Shown here: positions 1-8,955 of the stretch, piece after piece
Position numbering within the stretch: position 1 is the first letter of the stretch
Layout of the letters: the number at the start of each line of letters is the position of its first letter
Assembly: GCA_903875225.1 (NCBI GenBank)
Contig: CAIQVJ010000088.1
Coordinates: 1-64,000, forward strand
Reading direction: 5' to 3'
Source of the DNA: an uncultured Pseudomonadota bacterium
Lineage (GTDB): Bacteria > Myxococcota_A > UBA796 > SXON01
Length of the DNA: 64,000 bases
Made by a program: the position numbers and the translations under genes
The notes under the pieces: generated by a model
Databases searched by the model: none
What the model was told of the DNA's origin: nothing
What the model saw: only the letters and a program-made list of their open reading frames with translations

Positions 1-142
1 CGAGATGGTCATGCCGGGCGACCGGGTGGAGATGGAGATCGAGCTCATCATCCCGATCGCGATCGAGAAGGGCCTCCGCTTTGCGATCCGCGAGGGTGGC
101 CGGACCGTCGGCGCCGGCGTCGTCGCAGAAATCATCAAGTAA
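1..142 (+). CDS. tuf: Elongation factor Tu, C-terminal fragment (cut by window edge)
   Basis: Only the last 46 codons are present, in the frame that starts at base 2 and stops at TAA 140-142. They encode the end of EF-Tu domain 3, including the family signatures [13 protein letters not shown] and [20 protein letters not shown]-Tu carries aminoacyl-tRNA to the ribosome. Its place 11 bases before rpsJ is the usual fusA-tuf-rpsJ arrangement. The start lies outside the window. Confidence 0.95.
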   Translation, partial: EMVMPGDRVEMEIELIIPIAIEKGLRFAIREGGRTVGAGVVAEIIK

Positions 143-153
143 TCGAGGAACAA

Positions 154-468
<315 letters not shown>

Positions 469-529
469 CTTTTCCGCGCCGCAAAGCGCACCCCCCAGGA
501 CCAGGGCGGAAACGCCCCCGGAGTCTGTC

Positions 530-1153
530 ATGCCAGTCACCGACGTGTACAACGTCTCCCACGACAAGGTGGGCACCGTCGATCTCGACGCGTCCATCTT
601 CTCCACCGAAGTGAAAGAGCACCTCTTTCACATGGTGGTGCGCCATCAGCTCGCGGCTCGTCGCCAGGGCACCCACTCCACACGTCGTCGCGCTGAAGTC
701 GCGGGCGGTGGCCGCAAGCCCTTCAAGCAGAAGGGTACCGGTCGTGCACGCCAGGGTTCCACCCGGGCGCCGCACTACGCTGGTGGCGGTGTCGTCTTCG
801 GGCCGCAGCCACGCAGCCACTCGTTCTCGCTGAACAAGAAGGTGCGCAGGGCCGCTCTCAAGTGCGCGCTGTCGCGGCGCTTCGGCGAGGCGGCGCTGTT
901 CGTGGTCGACGACTTCAACTTCACGGAAGTGAAGACGAAGAGCTTCCGCACCTTCATGAAGGCGTTCGGCGTCGACAACCTCCTGGTTGTCGTCCCGGAG
1001 GCCAACGAGAAGGTCTCCCTGGTCTCCCGGAACATCCCCGGTGTGACTGTCCTCCCGGTCGCCGGCCTGAACGTCTACGACGTCCTCCGTCACCGCAACA
1101 TTGCTCTCACCGCCCCGGCGATCGCCCCGATCGTCGAGCGCCTGTCGAGGTGA
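530..1153 (+). CDS. rplD: 50S ribosomal protein L4
   Basis: The open frame reaches back to 440, but the ATG at 530 gives a normal 207-residue L4 beginning MPVTDVYN and follows a GGAG at 520-523. The loop that lines the exit tunnel is visible as [21 protein letters not shown]4 binds 23S rRNA domain I and in many bacteria represses its own operon. It lies directly after rpsJ with no rplC between them, and three bases before rplW. Confidence 0.96.
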   Translation: MPVTDVYNVSHDKVGTVDLDASIFSTEVKEHLFHMVVRHQLAARRQGTHSTRRRAEVAGGGRKPFKQKGTGRARQGSTRAPHYAGGGVVFGPQPRSHSFSLNKKVRRAALKCALSRRFGEAALFVVDDFNFTEVKTKSFRTFMKAFGVDNLLVVVPEANEKVSLVSRNIPGVTVLPVAGLNVYDVLRHRNIALTAPAIAPIVERLSR

Positions 1154-1156
1154 GCC

Positions 1157-1444
1157 ATGGCTGAACTTCACGACATCATCGTCCGTCCGCTCGTTACCGA
1201 GAAGGCTGTCAAGGCCGAAGCTTCCGAGAGCACCTACGTGTTCGAGGTAGGCGAGAACGCCAACAAGCTTCAGATCAAGGAAGCGATCGAGCGCTACTTC
1301 AACGTGAAAGTCGACGACGTCCGCACGGTGAACGTGCGCGGAAAGTTCAAGCGCTTCGGCCGGTTCTACGGCAAGCGTTCGAACTGGAAGAAGGCGTACG
1401 TCACTCTTGCTCAGGGCCACACCCTGAACTTCCTGGAGGCGTGA
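1157..1444 (+). CDS. rplW: 50S ribosomal protein L23
   Basis: The 95-residue product matches L23 ([25 protein letters not shown], then [15 protein letters not shown]). L23 sits at the exit tunnel and docks trigger factor and SRP. It follows L4 by three bases and is followed by rplB one base later, so the three are translated as a tightly spaced set. Confidence 0.97.
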   Translation: MAELHDIIVRPLVTEKAVKAEASESTYVFEVGENANKLQIKEAIERYFNVKVDDVRTVNVRGKFKRFGRFYGKRSNWKKAYVTLAQGHTLNFLEA

Positions 1445-1445
1445 A

Positions 1446-2270
1446 ATGGCGACCAAGCGCTACAGCCCAGCCACCCCCGGTCTGCGGTTCCTGATCACCC
1501 CCTCGTTCGCGGAGATCACGCGTGACCACCCGGAGCGCAAGCTCACGGGTCCGATCAAGCGTACCGGCGGGCGAAACAACCTCGGTCGCATGACCTCGCG
1601 CCACATGGGCGGCGGTCACAAGCGTCGCTACCGGCTCATCGACTTCCGGCGCAACAAGCTGGACGTGCCCGGGAAGATCGCGACGATCGAGTACGATCCG
1701 AACCGCACCGCTCGCATCGCGCTCGTCCAGTACACGGACGGCGAGAAGCGCTACATCCTGGCGCCCGTGGGGATGAACGTGGGCGACAGCATCGTCGCCA
1801 GCGACACCGCGGACATCAAGCCCGGCAACTCGCTGCGCCTGCTGTCGGTCCCGCTCGGCACGTTCGTCCACAACGTCGAGCTCAAGATCGGCCGCGGCGG
1901 CCAGATCTGCCGGTCGGCCGGCTGCTACGCGCAGGTCATGGCGAAGGAGGGCACCTACGTGCTCCTCCGGCTGCCGTCCGGTGAGCTCCGGCAGGTGCTC
2001 GCCGAGTGCCGCGCCACCATCGGGCAGGTCGGCAACCTCGAGCACGAGAACGAGATGCTGGGCAAGGCAGGCCGGGCGCGCTGGTTGGGCTACCGCCCGG
2101 CGAACCGCGGAACCACCATGAACCCGATCGACCATCCGCACGGCGGTGGTGAAGGCCGCACGAAGGGCGGTCGCCACCCTGTCACCCCCTGGGGCAAGCC
2201 GACGAAGGGGTACAAGACCCGCTCGAAGAAGAAGCCCTCCAACCGTTTCATCGTCAAGCGCCGCGCGTAA
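1446..2270 (+). CDS. rplB: 50S ribosomal protein L2
   Basis: At 274 residues this is a full-length L2. The C-terminal signature [20 protein letters not shown] includes the conserved histidine region near the peptidyl transferase centre. [20 protein letters not shown] is the N-terminal RNA-binding part. It starts ATG at 1446, one base after the rplW stop. Confidence 0.98.
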   Translation: MATKRYSPATPGLRFLITPSFAEITRDHPERKLTGPIKRTGGRNNLGRMTSRHMGGGHKRRYRLIDFRRNKLDVPGKIATIEYDPNRTARIALVQYTDGEKRYILAPVGMNVGDSIVASDTADIKPGNSLRLLSVPLGTFVHNVELKIGRGGQICRSAGCYAQVMAKEGTYVLLRLPSGELRQVLAECRATIGQVGNLEHENEMLGKAGRARWLGYRPANRGTTMNPIDHPHGGGEGRTKGGRHPVTPWGKPTKGYKTRSKKKPSNRFIVKRRA

Positions 2271-2282
2271 AGGACGAACACC

Positions 2283-2558
2283 ATGGCACGTTCCGTAAAG
2301 AAGGGTCCGTTCGTGGACCAGTACCTGATCGCCAAGGCCGAGGCCGCCCGCAAGGGTGTCAACAAGGTCATCAAGACCTGGAGCCGTCGGTCCACCATCA
2401 TCCCCGACTTCATCGGGCTCACCTTCGCCGTGCACAACGGCAAGAAGCACGTGCCTGTGTACGTGACAGAGCACATGGTCGGCCACAAGCTCGGTGAGTT
2501 CGCGGCAACGCGCACCTACTACGGGCACGCCGCGGACCGGAAGACGAAGGTCAAGTAG
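2283..2558 (+). CDS. rpsS: 30S ribosomal protein S19
   Basis: The 91-residue protein begins [12 protein letters not shown] and contains [20 protein letters not shown], both diagnostic of S19, which pairs with S13 in the 30S head. A 63-base gap with two small hairpins (2573-2612) separates it from rplV. Confidence 0.97.
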   Translation: MARSVKKGPFVDQYLIAKAEAARKGVNKVIKTWSRRSTIIPDFIGLTFAVHNGKKHVPVYVTEHMVGHKLGEFAATRTYYGHAADRKTKVK

Positions 2559-2572
2559 TTCGTAGGTTCTCC

Positions 2573-2612
2573 GCGCCCTCGGGCGCTCCCCCGTTTGCAG
2601 GCCAAGGGCCTG
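2573..2612 (+). other. Two intercistronic hairpins between rpsS and rplV
   Basis: Two perfect inverted repeats lie side by side. GCGCCC at 2573-2578 pairs with GGGCGC at 2581-2586 across two bases, which in practice would leave a shorter stem with a four-base loop. CAGGCC at 2598-2603 pairs with GGCCTG at 2607-2612 across AAG. There is no U-run, so they look like mRNA processing, stabilising or coupling elements, not terminators. This role is inference. Confidence 0.45.
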
Positions 2613-2621
2613 GAGTGAATC

Positions 2622-2969
2622 ATGGAATCCACCGCCAACCTCCGCCACGCCCGCGTCTCGGCGCGTAAGGCTCGGCTCGTTGCTGACCTCGTCCGCGGCA
2701 AGGACGTCGGGCAGGCGCTCGACGTGCTCGCGTACCTGCCGAAGAAGACTGCTCCGATCATCAAGAAGCTGATCGAAGCCGCCATGGCAAACGCCGAGCA
2801 CTACGCCGAGCACCACGGCACCTCAGTCGACGTCGATCAGCTCTACGTCAAGACCATCCAGGTCGGCGCTGGCCCGACGCTGCAGCGCTTTCGTCCGCGT
2901 GCCCAGGGGCGCGCGACTCCTATTCTCAAGCAGACCGCTCACATCACCGTCGTCCTCGACGCACGGTAG
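2622..2969 (+). CDS. rplV: 50S ribosomal protein L22
   Basis: The 115-residue protein has the L22 core ([20 protein letters not shown]) and the tunnel-lining beta-hairpin ending [15 protein letters not shown], the region where macrolide-resistance changes occur in other bacteria. It starts ATG at 2622 after GGAG at 2611-2614, and is followed eight bases later by rpsC. Confidence 0.97.
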   Translation: MESTANLRHARVSARKARLVADLVRGKDVGQALDVLAYLPKKTAPIIKKLIEAAMANAEHYAEHHGTSVDVDQLYVKTIQVGAGPTLQRFRPRAQGRATPILKQTAHITVVLDAR

Positions 2970-2977
2970 GAGATTCC

Positions 2978-3625
2978 ATGGGTCAAAAGGTCAATCCTAT
3001 CGGTTTCCGGGTCGGCATCACGCGTCCCTGGGAGTCCAAGTGGTTCGATGAGCGCAACTACCAGCGCTTCCTCCACGAGGACATCGCGATCCGCAAGCAC
3101 GTCAAGGCAAAGCTGTACGTCGCGGGCATCTCCAAGGTGCGCATCGAGCGTGCCGCGAACAAGGCGAAGGTGTTCATCTTCGCTGCGAAGCCGGGGATGA
3201 TCATCGACAAGAAGGCGCAGGGCCTCGAGCAGCTCAAGGCCGAGCTCGAGAAGCTCGCCAAGACGGAGATCTTCATCAACGTCATGGAAGTCCGCAAGGT
3301 CGACCTCGACGCGATCCTCGTCGCCCAGAACATCGCGCAGCAGATCGAGAAGCGGGTCAGCTTCCGTCGCGCGATGAAGAAGGCGATGCAGCAGTCGAAG
3401 AAGGCGGGCTCCAAGGGCATCAAGGTGATGTGCGCGGGCCGCCTCGGCGGCGCCGAGATGCACCGCACCGAGTGGTACCGCGAGGGCCGCGTTCCCCTGC
3501 ACACGCTCCGCGCTGACGTGGACTACGGCCTTGCCGAGGCCAAGACCACCTACGGCATCATCGGCGTCAAGGTCTGGATCTTCAAGGGCGAAATCATGCC
3601 CGGCGAAGAAGACCGCTCCTTCTAG
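2978..3625 (+). CDS. rpsC: 30S ribosomal protein S3
   Basis: The 215-residue S3 starts [13 protein letters not shown]. It has a KH domain with the [10 protein letters not shown] segment and the C-terminal domain [20 protein letters not shown]. In the KH loop the usual GxxG appears as PGMI-IDKK, which is common for S3. S3 lines the mRNA entry channel. Confidence 0.97.
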   Translation: MGQKVNPIGFRVGITRPWESKWFDERNYQRFLHEDIAIRKHVKAKLYVAGISKVRIERAANKAKVFIFAAKPGMIIDKKAQGLEQLKAELEKLAKTEIFINVMEVRKVDLDAILVAQNIAQQIEKRVSFRRAMKKAMQQSKKAGSKGIKVMCAGRLGGAEMHRTEWYREGRVPLHTLRADVDYGLAEAKTTYGIIGVKVWIFKGEIMPGEEDRSF

Positions 3626-3667
3626 TTCTCACCCGCTCGTCGTCGGCGAGCCCCAACGAGGTTTTTC

Positions 3668-4087
3668 ATGCTTTCCCCCAAGCGCGTCAAGTTCCGCAAG
3701 GTACAGAAGGGCCGCAGCAATGGGCTCGCCTACCGTGGCGGCGATGTCAGCTTCGGCGACTACGGGCTGCAGGCCACTGAAAGTGCCTGGATCACGGCTC
3801 GCCAGATCGAGGCTGGTCGTATCGCCCTCACCCGTCACGTAAAGCGCGGCGGCAAGATCTGGATCCGGGTGTTCCCGGACAAGCCGGTCACCAAGAAGCC
3901 GGCCGAGACCCGAATGGGAACCGGCAAGGGCAATCCCGAGTACTGGGTTGCGGTCATCAAGGCTGGCCGGGTGCTTTTCGAGATCGAAGGCGTTGCCGAA
4001 GAGGTGGCGCGTGAGGCGCTGCGACTCGCAGGCAACAAGCTCCCCATGGCCGTTCGGGTCATCAAGCGTGAGGATGTGGTGTCATGA
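3668..4087 (+). CDS. rplP: 50S ribosomal protein L16
   Basis: The 139-residue protein begins [16 protein letters not shown] and carries [17 protein letters not shown], the L16 signature. L16 helps position tRNA at the A and P sites. Its stop overlaps the rpmC start by four bases (ATGA at 4084-4087), so L29 translation is probably coupled. Confidence 0.97.
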   Translation: MLSPKRVKFRKVQKGRSNGLAYRGGDVSFGDYGLQATESAWITARQIEAGRIALTRHVKRGGKIWIRVFPDKPVTKKPAETRMGTGKGNPEYWVAVIKAGRVLFEIEGVAEEVAREALRLAGNKLPMAVRVIKREDVVS

Positions 4088-4425
4088 GCAAGACAGATCT
4101 GCAGAATTTCTCGGACGAGCAGCTCGTGCATCACGAGCTCGGGCTGGAGCGTACCCTTTTTGGGCACACGCTTCGTCACCGGCTCAACCAGCTCGACAAC
4201 AACAGCGTCCTGAAGCGGACCCGCCGCGAGATCGCCCGAGCCCAGACGCTGCTCCGCAGCCGTGAGCTCGCCAACGGCCTCAACCGCGGCGCGCTGCGGC
4301 AGCTGCACTCAGGCTCCTTCGTCCCTGCAGCGCTCGGCGCCACCGACGCCGGCGGGGGCTTCCTCAAGGGGCTTCTTGATCAACCTTCGGCTACCGGGGT
4401 TGACAGTCCGAGCAGCGCGGAGTAG
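4084..4425 (+). CDS. rpmC: 50S ribosomal protein L29 with a long C-terminal extension
   Basis: Residues 1 to about 66 are an L29 helical hairpin ([39 protein letters not shown]). The protein then continues for about 45 residues rich in Gly, Ala and Ser and ends [12 protein letters not shown]. Typical L29 is 60-75 residues, so at 113 residues this one is clearly extended. It overlaps rplP by four bases. A 155-base hairpin-rich gap follows before rpsQ, where most bacteria have almost none. Confidence 0.9.
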   Translation: MSKTDLQNFSDEQLVHHELGLERTLFGHTLRHRLNQLDNNSVLKRTRREIARAQTLLRSRELANGLNRGALRQLHSGSFVPAALGATDAGGGFLKGLLDQPSATGVDSPSSAE

Positions 4426-4440
4426 TTTCCGCGTCCCTTC

Positions 4441-4560
4441 GAGAGCGAACCTTCGGGGTCGCTCTCAACCCGCACGAGTCCACTCCCGTGGAGACCTGCG
4501 GTTCCCCCTCTGCCGAGCAATCGGCGTCCAGCACCCACTTCGCGCCACGGCCTGCCGTGG
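4441..4560 (+). other. Cluster of four tetraloop hairpins between rpmC and rpsQ
   Basis: Four hairpins occupy this gap. The first is 4441-4466: GAGAGCGA pairs with TCGCTCTC, and after an A-G mismatch an inner CC-GG pair closes a TTCG loop, giving the very stable C(UUCG)G cap. The second is CCAC/GTGG at 4480-4491. The third is GCCGA/TCGGC at 4512-4525 with a GCAA (GNRA) loop. The fourth is CCACGG/CCGTGG at 4545-4560, ending 20 bases before the rpsQ ATG. No U-run is present. I infer a structured intercistronic RNA, perhaps for processing or regulation; no known family was recognised. Confidence 0.5.
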
Positions 4561-4580
4561 AGCAAAAAGCCAGGTGAGCA

Positions 4581-4850
4581 ATGTCTGACGAAACTACAAA
4601 TGGCGGTCGTCGCCAGGTCCGCGGCCGGGTCACCTCGGACAAGATGGACAAGACCGTGGTCGTGGAAGTGGAGCGCACGGTGAAGCACCCGCGTTACCAC
4701 AAGTACATCAAGCACGTCCGGTCCTTCAAGGCACACGACGAAGACAACAGCTGCAAGGTGAACGACATGGTCGTCATCGAAGAGAGCCGCCCGCTCTCCC
4801 GCACGAAGCGGTGGCGGGTCGTCCAGCGTCTCAACCAGGTCGAGGCCTAG
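4581..4850 (+). CDS. rpsQ: 30S ribosomal protein S17
   Basis: The 89-residue S17 contains [22 protein letters not shown] and ends in [10 protein letters not shown], both family signatures. It has a short polar N-terminal tail ([12 protein letters not shown]). It follows the structured gap after rpmC and a GGTGA at 4572-4576 that may serve as ribosome binding site. Confidence 0.96.
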   Translation: MSDETTNGGRRQVRGRVTSDKMDKTVVVEVERTVKHPRYHKYIKHVRSFKAHDEDNSCKVNDMVVIEESRPLSRTKRWRVVQRLNQVEA

Positions 4851-4858
4851 AGAACACC

Positions 4859-5227
4859 ATGATCCAGATGCAAAGCCATCTCGATGTCGCTGACAACTCC
4901 GGCGCCCGCCGCGTTCAGTGCGTCAAGGTCCTGGGCGGCTCGAAGCGCAAGTACGCCAGCCTTGGCGACATCATCGTCGTCTCCATCAAGGAGGCCATCC
5001 CCACCGGCAAGGTGAAGAAGGGCGATGTGCACAAGGCCGTGATCGTGCGCACAGCGAAGGAAGTCCGACGCGCAGATGGCACGTACATCCGCTTCGACAA
5101 CAACTCCGCGGTGCTGATCGATGCAAAGGGCGAGCCCATCGGGACCCGCATCTTTGGGCCGGTGGCGCGCGAGCTGCGCGCCAAGGCATACATGAAGATC
5201 GTGGCGCTCGCGCCCGAAGTGCTCTAG
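4859..5227 (+). CDS. rplN: 50S ribosomal protein L14
   Basis: The open frame extends back to 4811, inside rpsQ, but the ATG at 4859 gives the canonical 122-residue protein beginning [17 protein letters not shown], the L14 signature. The C-terminal part [11 protein letters not shown] is also typical. L14 contacts 16S rRNA in an intersubunit bridge. Confidence 0.97.
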   Translation: MIQMQSHLDVADNSGARRVQCVKVLGGSKRKYASLGDIIVVSIKEAIPTGKVKKGDVHKAVIVRTAKEVRRADGTYIRFDNNSAVLIDAKGEPIGTRIFGPVARELRAKAYMKIVALAPEVL

Positions 5228-5235
5228 GGGAAATC

Positions 5236-5553
5236 ATGGCCAAGAACAAGCTGAAGATCCGGCGTGACGACATCGTCGTCGTCATTGCGGGCAAGAACAA
5301 GGGCCGCACCGGCAAGGTGCTGGAAGTCCTCCCCCAGGAGGGCCGAGTGCTCGTCGAAGGCGTCGCGATCGTGAAGAAGCACGTTCGTGGACAGAACGAC
5401 AAGCCGGGCACCATCATCCAGAAGGAAGCCCCCATCCACATCTCGAACGTTGCGCTCTGGGACGCAGCCGCCGGGACTCGCGTAAAGGTCGGCTTCAAGA
5501 TTGAGGACGGGAAGAAGTCCCGCGTCAATCGGAAGACCGGCGCTGCAATCTGA
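5236..5553 (+). CDS. rplX: 50S ribosomal protein L24
   Basis: Starting at ATG 5236 after GGGG, the 105-residue product has the KOW motif (RRDDIVVVIAGKNKGRTGKV) and the IQKEAPIHISNVAL segment. L24 starts assembly of the large subunit. The longer frame running from 4918 overlaps rplN and is not credible as a start. Confidence 0.96.
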   Translation: MAKNKLKIRRDDIVVVIAGKNKGRTGKVLEVLPQEGRVLVEGVAIVKKHVRGQNDKPGTIIQKEAPIHISNVALWDAAAGTRVKVGFKIEDGKKSRVNRKTGAAI

Positions 5554-5592
5554 ACTGCCCCGCTCACCACCGTTCATTCGGAAGAGTCGTCG

Positions 5593-6138
5593 ATGGCTGA
5601 TACCCGCCTCCAAAAATACTACCGCGAAAGCGCTGTCCCCGCCCTCCAGAAGGAGTTTGCGTATGGCAACGTGATGCAGGTTCCCCGCCTGCAGAAGATC
5701 GTGCTGAACACCTCCCTCAAGGAGGCCACTCAGAACGTGAAGCTGCTCGAGACGGCCGCTGAAGAGCTCTCGCTCATCACTGGCCAGAAGGCTGAGATCC
5801 GGCGCTCACGCAAGTCGATCGCCAACTTCAAGCTGCGGGAAAACCAGCCCATCGGTGCGCGTGTCACGCTGCGTGGCCACCGCATGTGGGAGTTCCTGGA
5901 TCGCCTCGTGAACGTCGCCCTCCCCCGGGTTCGTGACTTTCGCGGCGTGAATCCCAAGGCGTTCGACGGTCGTGGGAACTACTCGCTCGGCATCACCGAG
6001 CAGATCATCTTCCCCGAGATCAACTACGAGCGGGTGACGAAGATCACGGGCATGAACATCGCGTTCGTGACCACCGCTTCCAACGACGCCGAAGGACGCG
6101 CGCTCCTGCGTGCCCTCGGCATTCCCTTCCGCCAGTAG
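5593..6138 (+). CDS. rplE: 50S ribosomal protein L5
   Basis: The 181-residue protein matches L5 ([44 protein letters not shown]). L5 binds 5S rRNA with L18. It is followed 15 bases later by the zinc-type S14 gene. Confidence 0.97.
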   Translation: MADTRLQKYYRESAVPALQKEFAYGNVMQVPRLQKIVLNTSLKEATQNVKLLETAAEELSLITGQKAEIRRSRKSIANFKLRENQPIGARVTLRGHRMWEFLDRLVNVALPRVRDFRGVNPKAFDGRGNYSLGITEQIIFPEINYERVTKITGMNIAFVTTASNDAEGRALLRALGIPFRQ

Positions 6139-6153
6139 CCCAGGGAGACCCAA

Positions 6154-6339
6154 GTGGCCAAAAAGTCGCAACTCGTCGCCGCTACGCGGACGCCCAAATT
6201 TTCTTGTCGCAAGAAGAGCCGCTGTCCCCTGTGTGGCCGCTCTCGTGCGTTCCTTCGTAAGTTCAACATGTGCCGCATCTGCTTCCGGAATCTCTCGCTC
6301 AAAGGCGAGATCCCTGGCGTGATGAAGGCCAGCTGGTAG
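6154..6339 (+). CDS. rpsN: 30S ribosomal protein S14, zinc-binding type
   Basis: The start is GTG at 6154 after GGGAG. The 61-residue product is the short, zinc-ribbon S14 (type Z): two Cys pairs, CPLC and CRIC, are separated by [12 protein letters not shown]. The long zinc-free S14 is about 100 residues. The end [11 protein letters not shown] is the conserved tail. Confidence 0.95.
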   Translation: MAKKSQLVAATRTPKFSCRKKSRCPLCGRSRAFLRKFNMCRICFRNLSLKGEIPGVMKASW

Positions 6340-6354
6340 GGCGAGGAGTTCACC

Positions 6355-6753
6355 ATGACCAACGACCCCATCGCAGACATGCTCACGCGGATCCGGAACG
6401 CCATCCAGGCGCGCCACGCTGCAGTTGAGATGCCGCGCTCCCGCATCAAGCTTGAGATCGTCAAGATCCTCAAGGACGAAGGCTTTGTCGAGGGCTACCT
6501 CGACCGTGCCGACGCTCCTCGAGGCGGCGCCCTCAAGGTCTTCCTGAAGTACGACGATGCACGCCAGGGCGTCATCCAGGGCCTCACCCGCGTCAGCTCT
6601 CCGAGCCGCCGCGTGTACGTGGGCAAGGATGAGGTTCCCCGTGTTCGCAACGGCCTCGGTCTCGCCATCCTCACCACCCCCCGCGGTGTGCTGTCCGACA
6701 AGGCAGCTCGCAACGCAGGTGTCGGTGGTGAAGTCATCTGCCACATCTGGTAG
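6355..6753 (+). CDS. rpsH: 30S ribosomal protein S8
   Basis: The 132-residue S8 begins MTNDPIADMLTRIRNA and ends ARNAGVGGEVICHIW, both diagnostic. In other bacteria S8 is the translational repressor of the spc operon. It lies 15 bases after rpsN and six before rplF. Confidence 0.97.
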   Translation: MTNDPIADMLTRIRNAIQARHAAVEMPRSRIKLEIVKILKDEGFVEGYLDRADAPRGGALKVFLKYDDARQGVIQGLTRVSSPSRRVYVGKDEVPRVRNGLGLAILTTPRGVLSDKAARNAGVGGEVICHIW

Positions 6754-6759
6754 GCAAGC

Positions 6760-7299
6760 ATGTCACGCATCGGAAAACTCCCCATTCCCGTCCCGGCGGG
6801 CGTCACCATCACGGTTGCTGATGGACATCTCAAGGTCAAGGGCCCGAAAGGCGAGCTGACCCAACAGATGGCGACTGGTGTTGCGGTCGAACAGGCAGCT
6901 GGCGTCGCTCGGGTCACCCGCGCGGACGAGAGCCGGCAGGTTCGCTCCAACCACGGTCTCACCCGCGCCCTTTTGAACAACATGGTCAAGGGCGTCACCA
7001 CGGGTTTCGAGCGCAAGCTCGACATCCAGGGTGTCGGCTTCAAGAGCGAAGTCAAGGGGACCACCCTCGTGATGCAGCTCGGCTTCAGCCACCCGATCGA
7101 GTTTCCGTTCCCGAACGGGATCACGATCAGCGTGGAGAAGGGCACCAAGCTCTCTGTAAAGGGCAGCGATCGCCAGATTGTTGGCGAAACCGCTGCAAAA
7201 CTCAAAGCCTTCCGCCCCCCCGACTCCTACAAGGGGAAGGGTGTACGGTTCGAGGGCGAGCACGTCCGGCTCAAGGCCGGCAAGACCGCGAAGAAGTAA
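6760..7299 (+). CDS. rplF: 50S ribosomal protein L6
   Basis: The 179-residue L6 starts MSRIGKLPIPVPAGVTI and has the C-terminal signature RPPDSYKGKGVRFEGE near residues 150-165. L6 lies near the factor-binding site of the large subunit. Confidence 0.97.
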   Translation: MSRIGKLPIPVPAGVTITVADGHLKVKGPKGELTQQMATGVAVEQAAGVARVTRADESRQVRSNHGLTRALLNNMVKGVTTGFERKLDIQGVGFKSEVKGTTLVMQLGFSHPIEFPFPNGITISVEKGTKLSVKGSDRQIVGETAAKLKAFRPPDSYKGKGVRFEGEHVRLKAGKTAKK

Positions 7300-7308
7300 G
7301 GAGTTTCC

Positions 7309-7674
7309 ATGGCTCTCCGCGAAAGTATGGCCGCTGCACGTCAGCGCCGCAAGTTCCGCATCCGCAAGACGGTCATCGGCACGCCCGAACGCCCGCGCTT
7401 GTCGGTGTACCGCACCAACTCGCACATCTACGCCCAGGTGATCGACGACAGCGCCGGGCACACGCTCGTCGCAGCGTCCACGCTGACGGACGGTTTGCAG
7501 CACGAGGGCCACAAGGGCAATGTTGACGCTGCAGTCGCAGTGGGCAAGTTGCTGGCCGAGCGTGCCCTGGCAGCGAACGTGAAGCAGGTGGTCTTCGACC
7601 GCAATGGCTTCCTCTACCATGGCCGCATCAAGGCCCTCGCCGACGCCGCTCGCGAAGGCGGTCTCGATTTCTAA
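7309..7674 (+). CDS. rplR: 50S ribosomal protein L18
   Basis: The 121-residue L18 has a basic N-terminal tail and the signatures [21 protein letters not shown] and [20 protein letters not shown]. It binds 5S rRNA. ATG 7309 follows GGAG. A 51-base gap with a short inverted repeat (ACCGCG/CGCGGT, 7691-7707) separates it from rpsE. Confidence 0.97.
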   Translation: MALRESMAAARQRRKFRIRKTVIGTPERPRLSVYRTNSHIYAQVIDDSAGHTLVAASTLTDGLQHEGHKGNVDAAVAVGKLLAERALAANVKQVVFDRNGFLYHGRIKALADAAREGGLDF

Positions 7675-7725
7675 TCTTTGTTGCTTCGCTACCGCGTTCC
7701 GCGCGGTGGCCCAAGGGAGTCAGTC

Positions 7726-8289
7726 GTGAACACCAAGCCCCGCGGTCGCAAGCCGGCCGAAGATTCGCAGCTCATCGAGAAGACCATCCACATCAACCGT
7801 GTGGCCAAGGTCGTGAAGGGCGGGCGTCGTTTCAGCTACGCCGCTCTGGTCGTGGTCGGTAACGGCCAGGGTCGGATCGGGATCGGGAGCGGAAAGGCCA
7901 ACGAGGTGCCGGAGGCGGTCCGCAAGGCCACCGAGCGCGCCAAGAGCAGCATGACCGACGTCCCGGTGCTCGATGGCACCGTGCCCCACGACAGTCTCGG
8001 TCACTTCGGCGCAGGGCGCGTGCTCCTCCGTCCGGCCAGCCCTGGGACGGGCGTCATCGCCGGCCCCGCCGTTCGTGCCATGCTCGACGCCGCCGGGTAC
8101 CACAACGTGCTCACCAAGAGCCTCGGCTCCTCGAACCCGCACAATGTCGTGCGCGCCACGCTTCAGGCCCTCGCACAGCTCGAGTCCCCCGAGATGGTGG
8201 CCACCCGCCGCGGCATCTCGATCGACGCTGTCAACGACAACCACAACGTCGGCATGAAGGTCTGGGCCCAGGCCCAGTCGCACTCCTAA
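7726..8289 (+). CDS. rpsE: 30S ribosomal protein S5
   Basis: I chose GTG 7726 because it follows AAGGGAG at 7713-7719 and gives a normal S5 of 187 residues. The open frame from 7678 would add an unlikely leader through the intergenic hairpin. The double-stranded RNA-binding domain reads [20 protein letters not shown] and the C-terminal part contains [20 protein letters not shown]. Confidence 0.93.
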   Translation: MNTKPRGRKPAEDSQLIEKTIHINRVAKVVKGGRRFSYAALVVVGNGQGRIGIGSGKANEVPEAVRKATERAKSSMTDVPVLDGTVPHDSLGHFGAGRVLLRPASPGTGVIAGPAVRAMLDAAGYHNVLTKSLGSSNPHNVVRATLQALAQLESPEMVATRRGISIDAVNDNHNVGMKVWAQAQSHS

Positions 8290-8298
8290 GGAACTCCG

Positions 8299-8493
8299 AT
8301 GACGCACCTCAAGGTCACCCTTCGCAAGAGCTCGCTCGACGCGACCGCACCGCACCTCGCCACCATCAAGGGTCTTGGCCTGCGCCGTATCGGCCGGAGC
8401 CGTGTCCTCGAAAACACGCCTTCCGTCCGCGGCATGGTCAAGGCCGTACTGCACCTCGTCGATGTCGAGGAAGTCGCCGGCCCGGCGACCTAA
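8299..8493 (+). CDS. rpmD: 50S ribosomal protein L30
   Basis: This short 64-residue protein matches L30 ([40 protein letters not shown]). It lies nine bases after rpsE and nine before rplO, the standard spc order. Confidence 0.95.
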   Translation: MTHLKVTLRKSSLDATAPHLATIKGLGLRRIGRSRVLENTPSVRGMVKAVLHLVDVEEVAGPAT

Positions 8494-8502
8494 GGAGCTC
8501 TA

Positions 8503-8955
8503 ATGGCAAACGAACTTTCCAACTTGAAGCCCGTTCCCGGCGCACAGCGCCCCCGCACTCGCGTAGGTCGCGGTCAGGGCTCCGGCCTCGGCAAGACCGC
8601 TGGTCGCGGTACCAAGGGCCAGCAGGCTCGCACCGGCGCGCCCATCGCGCGTGGATTCGAGGGCGGCCAGGTCCCGTTGAAGCGGCGCATGCCGAAGCGC
8701 GGCTTCACGAACATCTTCGCCAAGGACTACGTGCTCATCAACGTCGGCGACCTCTCGGTCTTCCCGGCGGGCTCGGTGATCGACGCGGCGTACCTGAAGG
8801 CCTGCGGCGCTATCGCCCGGGTCGGCAAGGACGGTCTGAAGGTGCTCGGCGAGGGCGATCTCGCCAGCGCGCTCACCGTCAAGGCAGCGAAGTTCTCCGG
8901 CAGCGCTCGCGAGAAGATCAACGCCGCCGGTGGCACGGCTGAGGACGTTGCGTGA
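8503..8955 (+). CDS. rplO: 50S ribosomal protein L15
   Basis: The 150-residue L15 has the Gly/Arg-rich N-terminal tail (RTRVGRGQGSGLGKTAGRGT, then QARTGAPIARGFEGGQ). The stop overlaps the GTG start of secY by four bases (GTGA at 8952-8955), so the two are probably coupled. Confidence 0.96.
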   Translation: MANELSNLKPVPGAQRPRTRVGRGQGSGLGKTAGRGTKGQQARTGAPIARGFEGGQVPLKRRMPKRGFTNIFAKDYVLINVGDLSVFPAGSVIDAAYLKACGAIARVGKDGLKVLGEGDLASALTVKAAKFSGSAREKINAAGGTAEDVA

